A DNA stretch of 64,000 nt, taken from NCBI RefSeq assembly GCF_964355755.1, contig NC_092670.1, forward strand, positions 23,621,201 through 23,685,200, read 5' to 3'. How positions within the stretch are numbered: position 1 is the stretch's first letter; the number at the start of each line of letters is the position of its first letter. The translations under genes and the position numbers were made by a program. Below are positions 10,701-23,449 of this stretch, one piece after another. Origin of the DNA: Antedon mediterranea. Its lineage: Eukaryota; Echinodermata; Crinoidea; Comatulida; Antedonidae. A model generated the notes under the pieces. That model made no database searches and was not told where the DNA came from. It saw nothing but the letters and a program-made list of their open reading frames with translations.

Positions 10701-13700
10701 CCTACATTATAAAGGCCAACTATCTGAAGCTCTGTCTACACTATCAAACTAGATTGACAAAAAAAGTGTGATGTGCCCAAATATGGTAGTGATATGCCCA
10801 AATATGATATCATCATGTCCATATATGAGCACATCACATTTGTTGTCACATAAAGTTTGATAGTGTAGACAGAGTTTAAAGTAGCCTACACAATAATAAT
10901 ACTGTACATGATATCTATGTTTTTTACCATTAAAACAGTTTTTTAAAGTTGCATACTGTATTATATATAAATATAATTTTACATCACTGGCGAACATACA
11001 ACAACTTATGAAATATTTAACTTGGGTCCTTTCAGAGCTCAATGTTTATAGTCTAATAAATTCTAGAGCGTAGTGAAAAACAACTTGGTCTATATAGTAA
11101 AAAAACTGCAATCTTACATTACAATATATTTAGAAAACATTGCCAGCAACACTGTCATTATTTAAGTATTATTTTTGACTAGAAAAAGAACCTGAACAAA
11201 TGGAATCTAACTCACTAGACCTATAGGCTGAGAAAATAAAAATTAAATAAACGACAAAGATTTCTGTACACCAAGTGATTTGATTTTAAGTTACCTTAGA
11301 TTTGAAATTGAGTTTGTTTATGTACGTAACAATGAGACATGTGTGAAGTATTATGTGTGGTATTTGTGACAAAAGTAGAACTTGTAATTAGGTCATAGGC
11401 TTGCAGGCACTTTCCCTTGTTCTTCCTTTCTTTAATGTTATTTTATCTGATTTGTCAGTCATTGTAAATAAAACGGCAATATGCTGAGCTTATTATATAA
11501 AAACAGAGACTGGTGGCATTTCGTAATCGCTTATGTCGCAGGATATGGCGCGAATAAACCTCAATTGATAACGATCTGTATGGCTTAAGGCTGTTATGTT
11601 AACCTATTCCAATATACGAAAATATATTAATAGTTTTAATACACTGTTTACATTGCTATTGTTGCTAGTTATACTTAATTTATCAATATAACACGTATAA
11701 TAGAATTATGTATAGATTTAATAGTTTGATATACAATTCTGGCTTTGTTTGTCTAGTGATCCTTTATATTCTGTATGAAATTGACGTCATCGTGAAGTTA
11801 GATAAGGTTTTTAAAAACTAAAATTGCATTATTACACTTTTCAACTCAAACAACTGTACTTTTATTTAGCTGTATACATTACAATAACAATGTAATACCC
11901 GTACTGTACTTTTATGCGTTAAACTATATTGTACTTTTATTTATTTATTATTTGTACTATTTTAATACTCGGAGGTCAAAGTACTAGTACTCTTTCAAAT
12001 TTAATATGAAGATGAAAAAGTAGATTGACACAGGATTTGAAATTTAAATTAGTATAGCAATATTCTGACATTATATCATGTTAATTTTACAGAAAAGTAC
12101 AAATATTATAGGGTTACAATATTAATTTTCTATACTGATTATCAAAAATCAATATTTTGGCAATTATTATAAACTTGATCAAAATAGATATTGTAATAAT
12201 TCTTGTTCTTTCATATGAACATCCTTGATAAGAAATTGTCTTTGAGAAATATTATTAAAAATAGCAATAGACACTGCAAAACAATACGTCATTATTAAGA
12301 ATAAATCTTTTAATTCTATTCTATGCTCTAAAAAAAATATTTCCTTCGCCAAACACAACAACAAGGTGTAATATAAATTCTAATCATTTAGATTTCCTTT
12401 TCAGTTAATGTTTTATTACATTCAATATTCAATTTCCAACATTTATTATTTATATATTATTAAGAATTAAACCACATTTTATTACTGTACATACAAACAA
12501 CCCTTAAATATAAGTAATTCCAATACATCATACAGGCATTATTTGTTATGCGATATTGGATTCAAACATATGTGTACGTGCTGTATTCACGTTCAGGCAC
12601 ACGCGCACTAATACGTGTATTGTTAAGTCCTATATACGAAGTCTGCCACACTCTTAATTACAGCAACATATGTTGACAGTAACAGTAATTTATTTAGCCT
12701 CCATGATCGTATGAATTCATCTTAAGTATCTGTCGTTTTCATGGCGCCTCCCCTTCTTCTTCGAAGGTCAATGCAATCAATCTTCCAGTCCATTTTACTC
12801 TTTGTTTAATTTAAAATTATGATATGAAATAAAAGTTTTTGAAGTGACCAATATGTATTTTAAAATGTTCCCATTTTAAAATATCATCAAGTTGAATTTG
12901 GAAATCTAAATGAGTGTAGAATTAATGAAATTAAAACTTCTATTAAGAGGACATTATAGGGACCCAATAGTGTTTATGTAGTTAGTGTAATAGGGGTGTC
13001 CTCTGAATGTGTGTGTGTCTTCTGAATGGGTGTTGGGCTGAGTGTTAAATATGTATTGTCCCTCATCCCCTTTATAGTTCGTGTCTCCTGTGTATGTGTG
13101 GCACATTACAAAGACTGGTTTCTACCAGTCAATAATAAATGGTTTATCCTTTTTTGTTCTCAAGAAGGAAATATTATAGAGAAAGGTAAATAATAGAGCT
13201 GTAGCGATGTAACAAATCTATTTCTTTATCATTAATTTAAAGACAAAAGTACAATACTGATTCATGTATAAGCCTACCCTTCCTCTACACAAATTTGTCC
13301 CACTATCAGTGGTTTAATGCAGAGGCCTGAGGCCTCTGGTTTAGGAACCTAAAGTGGCCCTCCAACGCTGGAGGCCTCGGGCGTTTTTAGCCTTTTTTGA
13401 CATATTTTAATGCCACTCATAGCCATTACGTCACTCCCCGTAGTAGGTTTTATGTCTACATAATTTCTCATTCCTACTTAGCCTACAGCAGGGGACACAC
13501 TAAAGCTCTTGAATGTGCCTACTTAATAATAATAGCTGTTCTTCCGAATGTCCCAAAAGAGGCGTTCTAGTGTATAATCCATTATGGACTACTGTAGTAA
13601 TTTATGTCATGCGGCATTTTAACAAGTAATAATTTCAGCAGTGGACTCCTAAGATGAGTTTCTACTTTTAAGGTGCAATAAAATTCTTATTATCTCAGTT

Positions 13701-16700
13701 GTGATAATTGTTCTATTTTAAGACAAATATGAGATTACACATGTTTTGCCAGAACTAACTGAAACAATACTCATTATAGGGCACTTAAAAACATTTGATC
13801 AATTTAACGGCATCTATATTTTTAGCGAGCAGTATGGTATTAGTTATTGATAGCTGGCTTGGTAAAATCATGAACATTTTGAGACTGATAAATGTGGTTG
13901 TTTCTTGATAAATATAAAGAGATTGATTTAAACAACATGATTTAAAATGATGAATAAAAATAAACGAATCAACATTTGCATGATTTTTAATAATTTAAGA
14001 TATTATTTCATTTCATGGTTAATCAAACAATTATTAATATCGGAAATGCCACTTTAGCTTTTCGAAAAGTAAGAGTTGAGATAAGATCATTTCTTTCAAC
14101 ATTTCATATTAAAATAAATATGCATTGTACCATGTTTCCTAAAAAATATCTTTTATTAATTTACATAACTGGGCACAATTGACTGTGTTTCCTCAAAATG
14201 ATCTGATTAATGTTTTTCATTATTTTTTTTTATTGAACCACTTTAAAAACTAAATTTGGAAAGTATAGTACCTTGTGGCGAAAGAAAGAGGGAGAGCAGA
14301 CATAACATTTACATTTTTATTATTTCTTCGCACGGTTTTTTGGTACTGTATCTAAAAAATACAAGGAAATTTCTGTAATAATAGGATTACATGTTTAAAT
14401 TTTGATGTTATGTTAAATAATGTCACATATGACAATGTTCCCATGATACAAGCTTCATATGTTATGTACGTGACACTGTATTATAGAACTTGTAGAATCA
14501 ACTCATTTGATAATAAATATTTAACTATACTTTGTTAATGTTATCTTATACCAAATATTGAAGAATTTGCAACACTGAAGTAAAAAAGCTATGATTACAA
14601 TACTGTTACTATTGTTGGTGTACATTGTATATCGCATACATAATGAGGTCTTTATGAACTGTGTGTCTTGAAAAAGAAAAAGAACAACGCAACATCAACA
14701 TTATATAATACAAATTGGCGATCAAATAAAATAACAAATAATTGAATAATGTGTTACTAATTTTTATTATATTTATCTTTATTTCAGATATTTTTTTATT
14801 TTTTATATCTATTTATTTGGTTATTTCACTAAACAGAAGAAACCAATAATGTAGAATTGAAAACATCAAAAAACAAATTGTTGGTTCTAAACAAAAAATA
14901 TTACGACTTCAAGTTAGTAACCTTGGCCTAAGAGGGGGTGGATTTGCTCTGCACTTTAGATATGTTTCTAAATAATATGTTAAAATTGGATTAATTGAAT
15001 ATTTCACATATTGTACTTTATTTTAAACTTTCCATTTCGTTCACAACTGAACAAAGGAACTTAAAAAGTTTGTTGACATTTCTGTTGATCATCCGTAAAA
15101 AGATGGTTTCAATCATAAATAAAAACTTCATAAAAGAAAATGCTTATTCCATCAGCGAGTGCATTCAAGCGTGAAGTTATTTTTATATCTAACTGTATAA
15201 TTATATTTGGTTATTTCACTAAACAAAAAAAAGCAAATAAATGTAGAATTCGAACATCAAAATTCAAAGCCTAATGATAAATGTATTGGTTCTAAAGAAT
15301 TAAAAAAATAACGATTTCAAGTTAGTAAACTTGACCTTAGAGGGGGTGCATTTGCTCTGCATCTTAGATATGTTTCTAAATAATATGTTAAAATTGAAAT
15401 AATTAATTTAATATTTGACACACTGAACTTTATTTCAAACTTTCCAGTTAGTTCACAACTGAACAAAGGAACTTAAAAAGTTTGTTGAAATTTCTGTTGA
15501 TCATCCATAAACAGACGCTTTCAATCAAAAATAAAAACTGCATAAGAAATGCTTATTGACTTTTGCAATTGCATAGAATTTCTATCAGCGAGTGCATCCA
15601 AGCATGAAGTTATCTTGCCACTTGGGCATTTCACAGAGTACATACAGTACATCAGTAGATTCCAAACAAACTTGAGAAAATAATTAAGAGTAATTGGCCA
15701 TTTGGGTTGTAGTCATACTTGGCCTTGACTAATGAGACCAGAATATTTCTTATTGAGTGTGACAGTGTCTTATGGCCTAATAAATATTCAGGTTTTAATA
15801 CTAGATAGTACAATGACATAAATATTTCAATTTGTACTTTTCGTTCATCCCCCTACTTCGTTCTCATCAAACATTTTTATTGCAATATTTTCGATTAACT
15901 CGATATTTTAATGTCTATTTGTAGACATTTGTATTTATTAGATTAGTTGATGACCGAATGCAATTTTGTTGGAATTAAGTGATGGGATTACATCATAGCT
16001 GTCTTGGCGTAATCAGATCAGTAGAGTAGTACCCAAGTACAGTAAGATTTTGGTAGGTTCAAGGTCCCATTCTTGGCGTAAAATTAAGCATTCAGTAGTC
16101 AGACATTAATTGTGACACTGTCTATAGCATAACATTATTCAAACATAATTTGTACTTTTCAAATTAATTTCTCAGCAACATCACTTTTTATGGTAGACAT
16201 TTGGTGTTCTAATTATAAAAATATAAAGGATATTCATCAGGGCCTCACCCTCTTAGATGACACTCAAGGGGCATAGGGTAGTGCTTTTGACTGCTACAAT
16301 TAAATTATGATTTATTTTTTGATGTATCTATTTTTTACACTGTCAGTGTTAATATTATATGTTAGCACTTTTCCATTGCTGGATCTGCCCCTGATTATCC
16401 CAAATATGGTTGTGATATGACAATCATCATCATGTCCATATATGGGCACATCACATTTTTTAGTCACATAAAGTTTGATAGTGTAGACAGAGCTTTATAT
16501 GCTTATAAATATAGATGTATTTTTATTTGACAAGTTGGTGACACAAGGGCACAGCTAATAAAACTTAGGATGGGAAGATGTTGAAGAGTGGGTGACAAGA
16601 TTTGCATTTAAGTCTCAGTTGAATTTTAGGTTAGCCTGGAGAAATATGGTTCATGTCAGCAAGTCTCAACATTTTGGAGTGTGATCTTCCATCTTTCATC

Positions 16701-19700
16701 ACCAGATTTCAATTGCTTGAGCAAAAGTGTGCCATGTGGCATAGGTGACATTCTAGATGCTAAGTTCGGCCTATACTATTAACATTACAGCAAAATAGGT
16801 TTTGGAAAAATATAACACTTGTGTTGTCCTTCTGAAAAAAACAATTTTGTTTAAATATGCCATTTTAATGTTACATAATAGTTATCCACTTTGACCAAAA
16901 ATTGGATCAAACAAAAATTTGTTTGCATAAAAGTTTGTGAAAAAACCATTAAAAAAAATAAATAAAGCAAAAAATTGCCATTGCCAGCCAACAATGGGTT
17001 TTGGTTGTCATTTTAAAGTAAAAACTACAAAATTACCTATTCAAAGTCTTATTTAATTAATCTTCAATTTTCATGTTTTTGGGGGACAATACATCTTTAA
17101 CAGAAAAGAAATGAAAATATTGGACAATTTTATTTTTTCATTGTCAATGGTATTTTTTTGCTTATGATTTAAAAAAAAATTGATTTTCTGTTAGATGATT
17201 ATTTCTATGGAACACTCAATTTATATTGATTTTTATCCTATACTACATTTATCTTTGCCAAATATAGAATAAATATTAGAATAGAAAAACAAATTATTTA
17301 TTTCAATCGTTTTGCTAAAGCATAAGGAAAATCTATTATTTATTTACTATTATTTTAGTGCAATTATTTTCTCCTTAGCTGTGAAATGTGACTCGATAAA
17401 ATAACACAATTTTTTATTATACAATAGATTATTAACTTTGAAAATGTAATGTGTGTTTATCGAGAAGAAGACTGTTAAAAAAAAGATTTTGAATGTTGTG
17501 AATGTTTTGTAGTGTCTCTCTTTGGTTTGATTGTTTACAGTACTTTTATTTTATGGGAGTGGGTGGGGGTAGCGGGTATTGTCTGTAGGCCTATCGATGA
17601 GTACATATTTCAATCAACACGTCACAGGCAAATACTTATTTTCTATGTTTTACATCTGCTGATAAGTTTTCCATCAAAGATTATCCTACCATAACATATT
17701 ATAATATTCTATTCAATATTTAACTGTAAAAATGTCCTTAAAATACATTTACTTAGATTTACAAATAACCTCTAAAAATCCAAAAGTAAAAACCAAACAT
17801 TTGACAATATTTATATTAATTTGCTAAAATGATAGGTGATCATTTTTCATATAAGAATCTATAGGAAAAGCATAAGTCCACTACTATATCAATATTATGC
17901 ATTTCTTTCATTTTCGATATTCTTATGATTCCACATGATTATCTCTCAAAGGGGTAAACCTAACCTTGGGAATTATCGTCATTTATCCATAATAGGGATG
18001 AATTAAAGGAAAGGAGAGTCACCCCCTCCTTCCCTCAGGCATGTCCACCTCCGTGATCTGTTTGTTTTCGTCTTTGGATTTATCCCTGTCAACAGATCAC
18101 AAATAAGAAAGATACTCATGAATGAGTCCTTGACCATACAGTGAATACTAACTGCACGCATAACGCAATTAAGGTTTTTATATACTATATAACCTGTTTA
18201 ATATCAAACTTTATTTTTTTCCCTCGAGGCATTTTTCTGGTTTATTCAACTGTTTATTACAAATTTTAACATTGGCTTTCTATTTACAATATGTATTATC
18301 TCAACATGATAGGTTGTTCCATTTATGGATAAAAGAGGGTTTCCGATTTTGCGAGATTGATATCTTAAAATTCCGGATGGAAGTTTGTGCCAACAGGTTT
18401 ATCCACTCAGTCAATTTCAGAGACAGAGATAAGACCTATAAATAGATAGTTACCCCAGTAAATCATTCTCAATTTTTAAAATTCTTTAAAACATGATAGC
18501 AATTATGTTATAGCACGTAATGTTTGGAACATACCAAATGTATAGTACAGTATGTAAATGTATTATTGTCTTAAGCTCTGTCTACTCTATCAAACTTTAT
18601 GTGACAAAAAAATGTGATGTGCCCATATATGGACATGATGATGTTATATCGCTACCATATTTGGGCACATCACACTTTTTGTTAAACTAGTTTGATAGTG
18701 TAGACAGAGCTTTAAACGATCTCCTACTCATTTCTTTATTATCCACATGTGCATTGCAATTGTATGTAAACATCCCAATTCGAAGGATGAGACAATGAGA
18801 GTAAAGTATCAGGCTTGCGGCCACTTATGTGTTATGGAGCTTGTTGCTGTCGCAGCCCATTGTGTAAAACAAATAAATGAAAACTGAAATGAAATAATAT
18901 GGCACTGCACAGGTAGGTGTTAAACTCATGCCTCTCACATGCAGTCCGATATGTTACCATTACCCCATGCCCTGGTTCTATCTTGGAACCATCAGAGGTA
19001 TCATTTCTTATACCTTTTATTGTTGAATGTGTTCTTTTTTTTTCTGTAGTACTTTACATAATAAATATCTAGATTAACTTGACCTCTTTGCCATGTTGTT
19101 CCACATTTAAGTGTAAATACTTGAAGGGTCTGGCGCTTAACATCAGGTGAAGACACCGGATGACAACAAGTGTCATATCTGTTAATAGACTTTATTATTC
19201 ATGATTGTCTATGCATTACAAAGATAACCAACACGCAAATCACTACTCAATACTGTGTGTTTTAGATAAAGTTGTAGCGTTTGCAAAGTGTGCAAAAGTC
19301 CTTGAGTCGTTGGGACGCTAGCGTCTTTGATATTCAAAATATAATCTGATTGGTGAAGGACTATGAAAGGATTTATTATGGCAAAGTTCGCAAAACTTTT
19401 TTCATCCTTCGAATGAAGGGGCCTTGGATCCACCCCTCATTTAACTATCATCTTTGCATCCAACAAACCTACATTTATGTTTTGCCAAAACTAAGCATTA
19501 CCTCTTTGAAGCCCCACACAAATTTTGTTGCACAATCCATGGCTTCATTTTTTTATCCACTAATGGACACGATATAGTATTAATATCCTGTGATGAGTTA
19601 TAGGTGTAAATTAGACGGTAAAAATGGTGATTATTTTTACACTTTGTTGGCTCATACAGAATGCTGTCTCCTTCACTACAATGCACTTATTTTTGAAGAA

Positions 19701-22700
19701 TTAGACAAAATAATGTATTTTTAGATAAGCGTACTCTAGCCAAGACTGTACATTTTATTTAAAAAAAAACACCCCAAATTTTCTAAAAAAATTGTACTAA
19801 AAAAATTGTAAAAATGGAAAATAATTCATATTGCACAGAAGGAAAATAATTACTATTAATATAATTGCACTAATATGGTTAACCCAACATTTTTAAATTG
19901 ACATTCTTGAGAAAGTTCTGACTGTCTGAAGACAGAATTTGGCAAATACTGTAGAAGACCTAAATTTTGTTGGGGCAACTTCAGATTCTTGTTTTTACTT
20001 TCAGTTAGATTATGTATTTCTAAGACAACATATGCAATTGGCACAAAGGCAATTCATAAAGTTCATATAGATAAAAAAAAAATAATAGTATTACTATAAC
20101 ACTTGTTACTTTGATCATTATTTGTATACGAAATAATTGATACAGTAACCTTCTAGTGCTTATCCATTTAAAGTACTATCGCTTGTAGACAAAAGATATC
20201 ACAAACAAATATAAACAACCTAGCACGCTTTGCTTGTGATGAGACGTTATCTCGTTCCCACCCTTATTCACCAGCATTGTCGTACTCGAGAGAATATGCG
20301 GTGCCAGTTATATTTGGTGCTTGCGTGTTTTTTATCAGTTTTATATCGCCTCTATGCAAACATGATCGGTAGGTCTTGTTGAGGGTCGTATGATTATCAT
20401 CATTATCGTCCACTTCAAAACCATTGATAATGAATAGTATAACACAATAATAGAAAATTTAGCATCATGTTTATGTTTACCCAACACATGAAAATGTTAT
20501 TATGATTATATGCTTGTAAATTCTAGCCTGGAGTCCATAGACCTTAAGATAACATAATAGTTTGGTTCACAATCAAGTTTCTTGGGTGGAAGTGAAAATG
20601 TTGGGTTGGGTTGAAAAACAATAAATAAAACCATTATATCAAAGGTTTGTTGAGTTAGTGCTGTGTTAAAATAAACAATTCCCAGTGTATGACAATATTT
20701 GTCCTGTATCTTAGTTAATTCTCTAATACAGCATCCCATGTGTATCACATGTGGTGCCTACTTATGTACATTATCATCAGTTAGGTTAAGGTTTGTTACC
20801 ACATGAAACACATGAGATACAGTATGATACAGTTAATACAAATAATTGGCTGGCTTTAATGTTGGTTGGAAGATTTTGAAAGTGGGTTGTTGCCCACCTC
20901 TAATTAAACATCCATGCACCAAATCTAGTGGTCTCATTAAGGGTCGTATGATTATTTTCATTATCTTCATCCACTTCATGCTCATTGATTATAAATAATA
21001 TAACACGATAATACAAAATTAAAATTACCCATACATTGTACACGTCTTTTTTCCAATACATATTAAATTATTTTATTTTATGACTTTGGCACATGGCCAA
21101 GGATTACCAATAGTAAATTAAGCACTGTCTTATCCCCTCACATAGGGGCTGTTTTAGAACCAGTTCACTGGAATAACACCCTACCCCTCTTGAATGATGA
21201 ACTGTGGTCTTTAAAGTGCACGCAGGCACTGTTTACATGAAGACATTCTGCCGGTCCACAGAAAGGCATTCAAAGTTGAACAACCACCCATCTTTCTATG
21301 CTTGTGTTGGGACGCTATGTGTTATCTCAATCCCACCCTTATTATTAATGTTTGGCATTGGCAAAGAGAATATAATGGTGCCTGCCAGAGGTATTTGGTG
21401 AATATGATATATGCGTGTTCACTATCAGTGTTTCTATCTCTATTCAAACATAATCAATAAGCCTCATTGAGGTTTGTGTGATTATCGTTATCGTCCACTT
21501 GAAAACCTTTGATAATGTATAGTATAACACGATAATCACAAATTTAGGATCATGTCTGTGTTTACCTGACATAGTATTTCAAACCACAGTACATCAATGT
21601 AAACATTGGAATTATGGTATTCTATATGAGTAACTTCCGACCTGATAGCATGGTTTGGAAGCTGTTAGGGCACAAAATGATTTATAACCATGAATTATGG
21701 TATAATATACTATTAATAATAATATAGGATATATTGAAATGTTGTGCAGTGGCTAACAGCTATGAGCACTCACTGGCTACACCCAGGGTATTCTATAGCA
21801 GTAACTTCCAACCTGTAATGGTCTGAAAGCTATTTGGGCACAACATTATTTATACCCATAGATTATAGTATAATATATTTACAGTATAGGATATATTGAA
21901 ATGTGGTACAGTGGCGTAACAGCTATGAGCGCTCACTGGCTACACTCAGGGTTAGAGGCCCCAGAGAACGAGCAGTCAAATGCAACTACCCAGCGTTGGA
22001 GGGCCTTAGGAGTGCTAAACCAAGCCCCTTTGCCTTGTGCATTACACCACTGTGTGGGTGTACCTGAAACACATGTATCAGATCCCATTAGTTGGCATAG
22101 GATGTCTTTTATCCCAAACTCCAGATAATCAAGGTAACACCCCTGTGCAGTGCTTCACTAAATTTTGCTTACAATTATTATTTTCCTCTTTTTTTTTATA
22201 TGATCTATGTATATTGTTTGAGTATTGATAATGTATATTTTTACATTGTGTTCTTTTTAATGTGAGCACAAAATAAACTGATTTATGATATATTTGCAAA
22301 ATAGAAAGAAAGTCTCTTACCCACTAAGCATATGAACAACTGTTTTAGGAATCCTTTTTTTATAGGCATCTATTACCTTGTCAACACTTTGGCCATTATC
22401 ACCTACACTACCACTGGAGAAGGTGGTTAACAAACCTACTAAACATTACATATTTATTAATATTACAATTTTGATTGTAATTGTACCCGTTGAAACTGGT
22501 ATAAATGAAATTGGTATTAATATAGTTAATCTGAAATTCCTACTGATGTACACTACATGACAGCTATATTAAGCATCAGTGGTGTAACTCAGAAGTTTAG
22601 AGAACTTAAGTCGCCCTCCAACACTGGAGGTCTTGGGTGGTTTTAGCCTATATTTTAATGTTTGTTTTTTCTTCTGGGCCCTGCTCAGGGGCCCCCATAA

Positions 22701-22926
22701 GCTCTAGTGCTTATGGGTTTAGCCAGTGAGCACTTACAGCCACACTACTGTTAGATTTACACATTGTTAAAATGTTTTTTCTTTCTTCATGCAGCACAGT
22801 GTTGTTACTCTTGAGATTAGGTGTCTAGAGGGCTATGGAGCTCGCTGGACTGCGGATGGCACAAGCTTCAGAGGATTTTTGGAGCCACAGATGGAAGATG
22901 GTCACTCTGTAGGTTGGAAGCACTGA
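7733..22926 (+). CDS. Uncharacterised 281-residue protein, 8 exons
   Basis: Exons 7733-7753, 8261-8487, 8884-8949, 9392-9497, 9714-9829, 9973-10064, 10573-10658 and 22795-22926 have GT/AG borders and join in one frame from ATG to TGA. The start MEALLKQ joins VLESLRTYGLGDITPHDIEG. The C-terminus reads ASWINIHCLP, then EGYGARW, FRGFLEPQMEDGH and a final GWKH. Its glycine, tryptophan and charged residues look strongly constrained. The C-terminal third is the most domain-like part. No signal peptide or membrane segment is seen, so the protein is probably cytosolic or nuclear. I do not recognise a named family and assign no function. Exon 8 is separated by a 12.1 kb intron; its inclusion rests on matching phase 0 and a smooth protein junction, and small intervening exons could have been missed. 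Confidence 0.75.
10727..10877. mobile_element. Palindromic MITE, family A, copy 1
   Basis: The end AAGCTCTGTCTACACTATCA and its near-perfect reverse complement at the right end bound about 150 bp. The interior repeats a TGTGATGTGCCCAAATATGG motif. No coding capacity. Confidence 0.8.
13317..13435. mobile_element. hAT-like MITE, diverged copy
   Basis: Shares the internal CCCTCCAACGCTGGAGGCCT block and a weak CAGTGG...CACT pair of ends with the copies at 4630 and 22577. Confidence 0.45.
14802..15613. repeat. Tandem duplication of a unit of about 0.4 kb
   Basis: Two direct copies (about 14802-15180 and 15181-15613) share long blocks such as TTGGTTATTTCACTAAACA, TTAGATATGTTTCTAAATAA and CACAACTGAACAAAGGAACT, and both end in GAAGTTAT. 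The second copy carries small insertions. No open frame is preserved, so this looks like a non-coding duplication in the intron. Confidence 0.8.
16399..16496. mobile_element. Palindromic MITE, family A, partial copy 2
   Basis: Interior and right end only, ending GATAGTGTAGACAGAGCTTT. The left inverted end is missing. Confidence 0.7.
16808..17100. mobile_element. TTAA-ended MITE-like repeat, family B, copy 1
   Basis: Shares TTTTAATGTTACATAATAG, CCAAAAATTGGAT and the terminal GGGGACAATACATCTTTAA with the copy at 60966. Its left end is degraded. Confidence 0.6.
18572..18714. mobile_element. Palindromic MITE, family A, copy 3
   Basis: Both inverted ends are present (TTAAGCTCTGTCTACTCTAT and its reverse complement). 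TTAA stands at each end, suggesting a TTAA target site as used by piggyBac-type transposases. Confidence 0.8.
18780..18900 (+). mobile_element. Possible LINE 3' tail
   Basis: GCAGCCCATTGTGTAAAAC followed by AATAAATGAAAACTGAAATG looks like a 3' UTR with a poly(A) signal and a short-unit tail, as in CR1/L2-like elements. There is no coding part to confirm it. Confidence 0.3.
20238..21572. repeat. Dispersed repeat, three direct copies
   Basis: Copies at about 20238-20485, 20916-21030 (partial) and 21305-21572 share TCCCACCCTTATT, GGGTCGTATGATTAT, ATCGTCCACTT and TATAACACGATAAT in the same order. The two longer copies share a stretch of about 250 bp. Family unknown. Confidence 0.65.
21617..21950. 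repeat. Tandem duplication of about 170 bp including a MITE end
   Basis: Two adjacent copies run from GGTATTCTAT / GTATTCTATAG through GGATATATTGAAATG and into the CAGTGG-type MITE start. The first copy stops inside the MITE at CTACACCCAGGG and the second continues into a complete MITE. Confidence 0.7.
21909..22052. mobile_element. hAT-like MITE, copy 2
   Basis: Begins CAGTGGCGTAACAGCTATGA and ends ATTACACCACTG. It contains the CCAGCGTTGGAGGGCC block of the family. Flanking octamers do not match. Confidence 0.6.
22577..22750. mobile_element. hAT-like MITE, copy 3
   Basis: Begins CAGTGGTGTAACTC and ends in a degraded CACTACTG. Contains CCCTCCAACACTGGAGG and the GGGGCCCCCATAAGCTC block. It lies 44 bases before the last exon of gene 2. 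Confidence 0.6.
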
Positions 22927-23026
22927 AGCGATGCATAGCAGTTTAGCGTTGTATAGAAATAATAATTAACTAAGCATGTTGGATGGTTGTAACACACTAA
23001 CTAGTTGATTGTGTTTAAAGAGATGA

Positions 23027-23032
23027 AATAAA
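23027..23032 (+). other. Poly(A) signal of gene 2
   Basis: AATAAA about 100 bases after the TGA at 22926. It is the first canonical hexamer after the last exon. Confidence 0.55.
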
Positions 23033-23251
23033 ATTCCCTAGGTAAAAATATTAAAATTGTGGAAGAGTGAAATTTTACTCTTCCCTGATTATAATAAATA
23101 AAATGAATGGATAACATCTTCTAAAAGAGGACTAGATGATGGGGGTTTAAAATTGTTGCCACAGAAGAAGGATGGCTTATTTCCAAGGTGTCATTGAATA
23201 ATTGGTGCCACATAATTATATACATAAACATTTACCAGAAAACTATTATAC

Positions 23252-23441
23252 AGTAATCATGACTAGTAATCGTGATCAGTGATCGTGATCAGTGTTTGTG
23301 ATCAGTGATCATGACAAGTAATCGTGATCAGTGATCTTGATCAGTATTCATTACAAGTGATTGTAATCAGTAATCATGGCTAGTAATCGTGATCGTAATC
23401 AGTAATCATAACTAGTGATCGTGATCAGTATTGTGACCAGT
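23252..23441. repeat. 13 bp tandem repeat, about 14 units
   Basis: Successive units of AGTGATCGTGATC and single-base variants are joined head to tail, with one insertion of six bases. It starts about 220 bases after the gene 2 poly(A) signal. Confidence 0.85.
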
Positions 23442-23449
23442 CGGAAGAT

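Larger units (their letters stand above)
10659..22794 (+). other. 12.1 kb last intron of gene 2, filled with repeats
   Basis: The intron holds three palindromic MITEs of one family (10727, 16399, 18572), hAT-like MITEs (13317, 21909, 22577), a TTAA-ended repeat (16808-17100), a tandem duplication (14802-15613) and a dispersed repeat in three copies (20.2-21.6 kb). I found no further exon, and its ORFs of 60-97 codons show no family resemblance. Confidence 0.6.
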
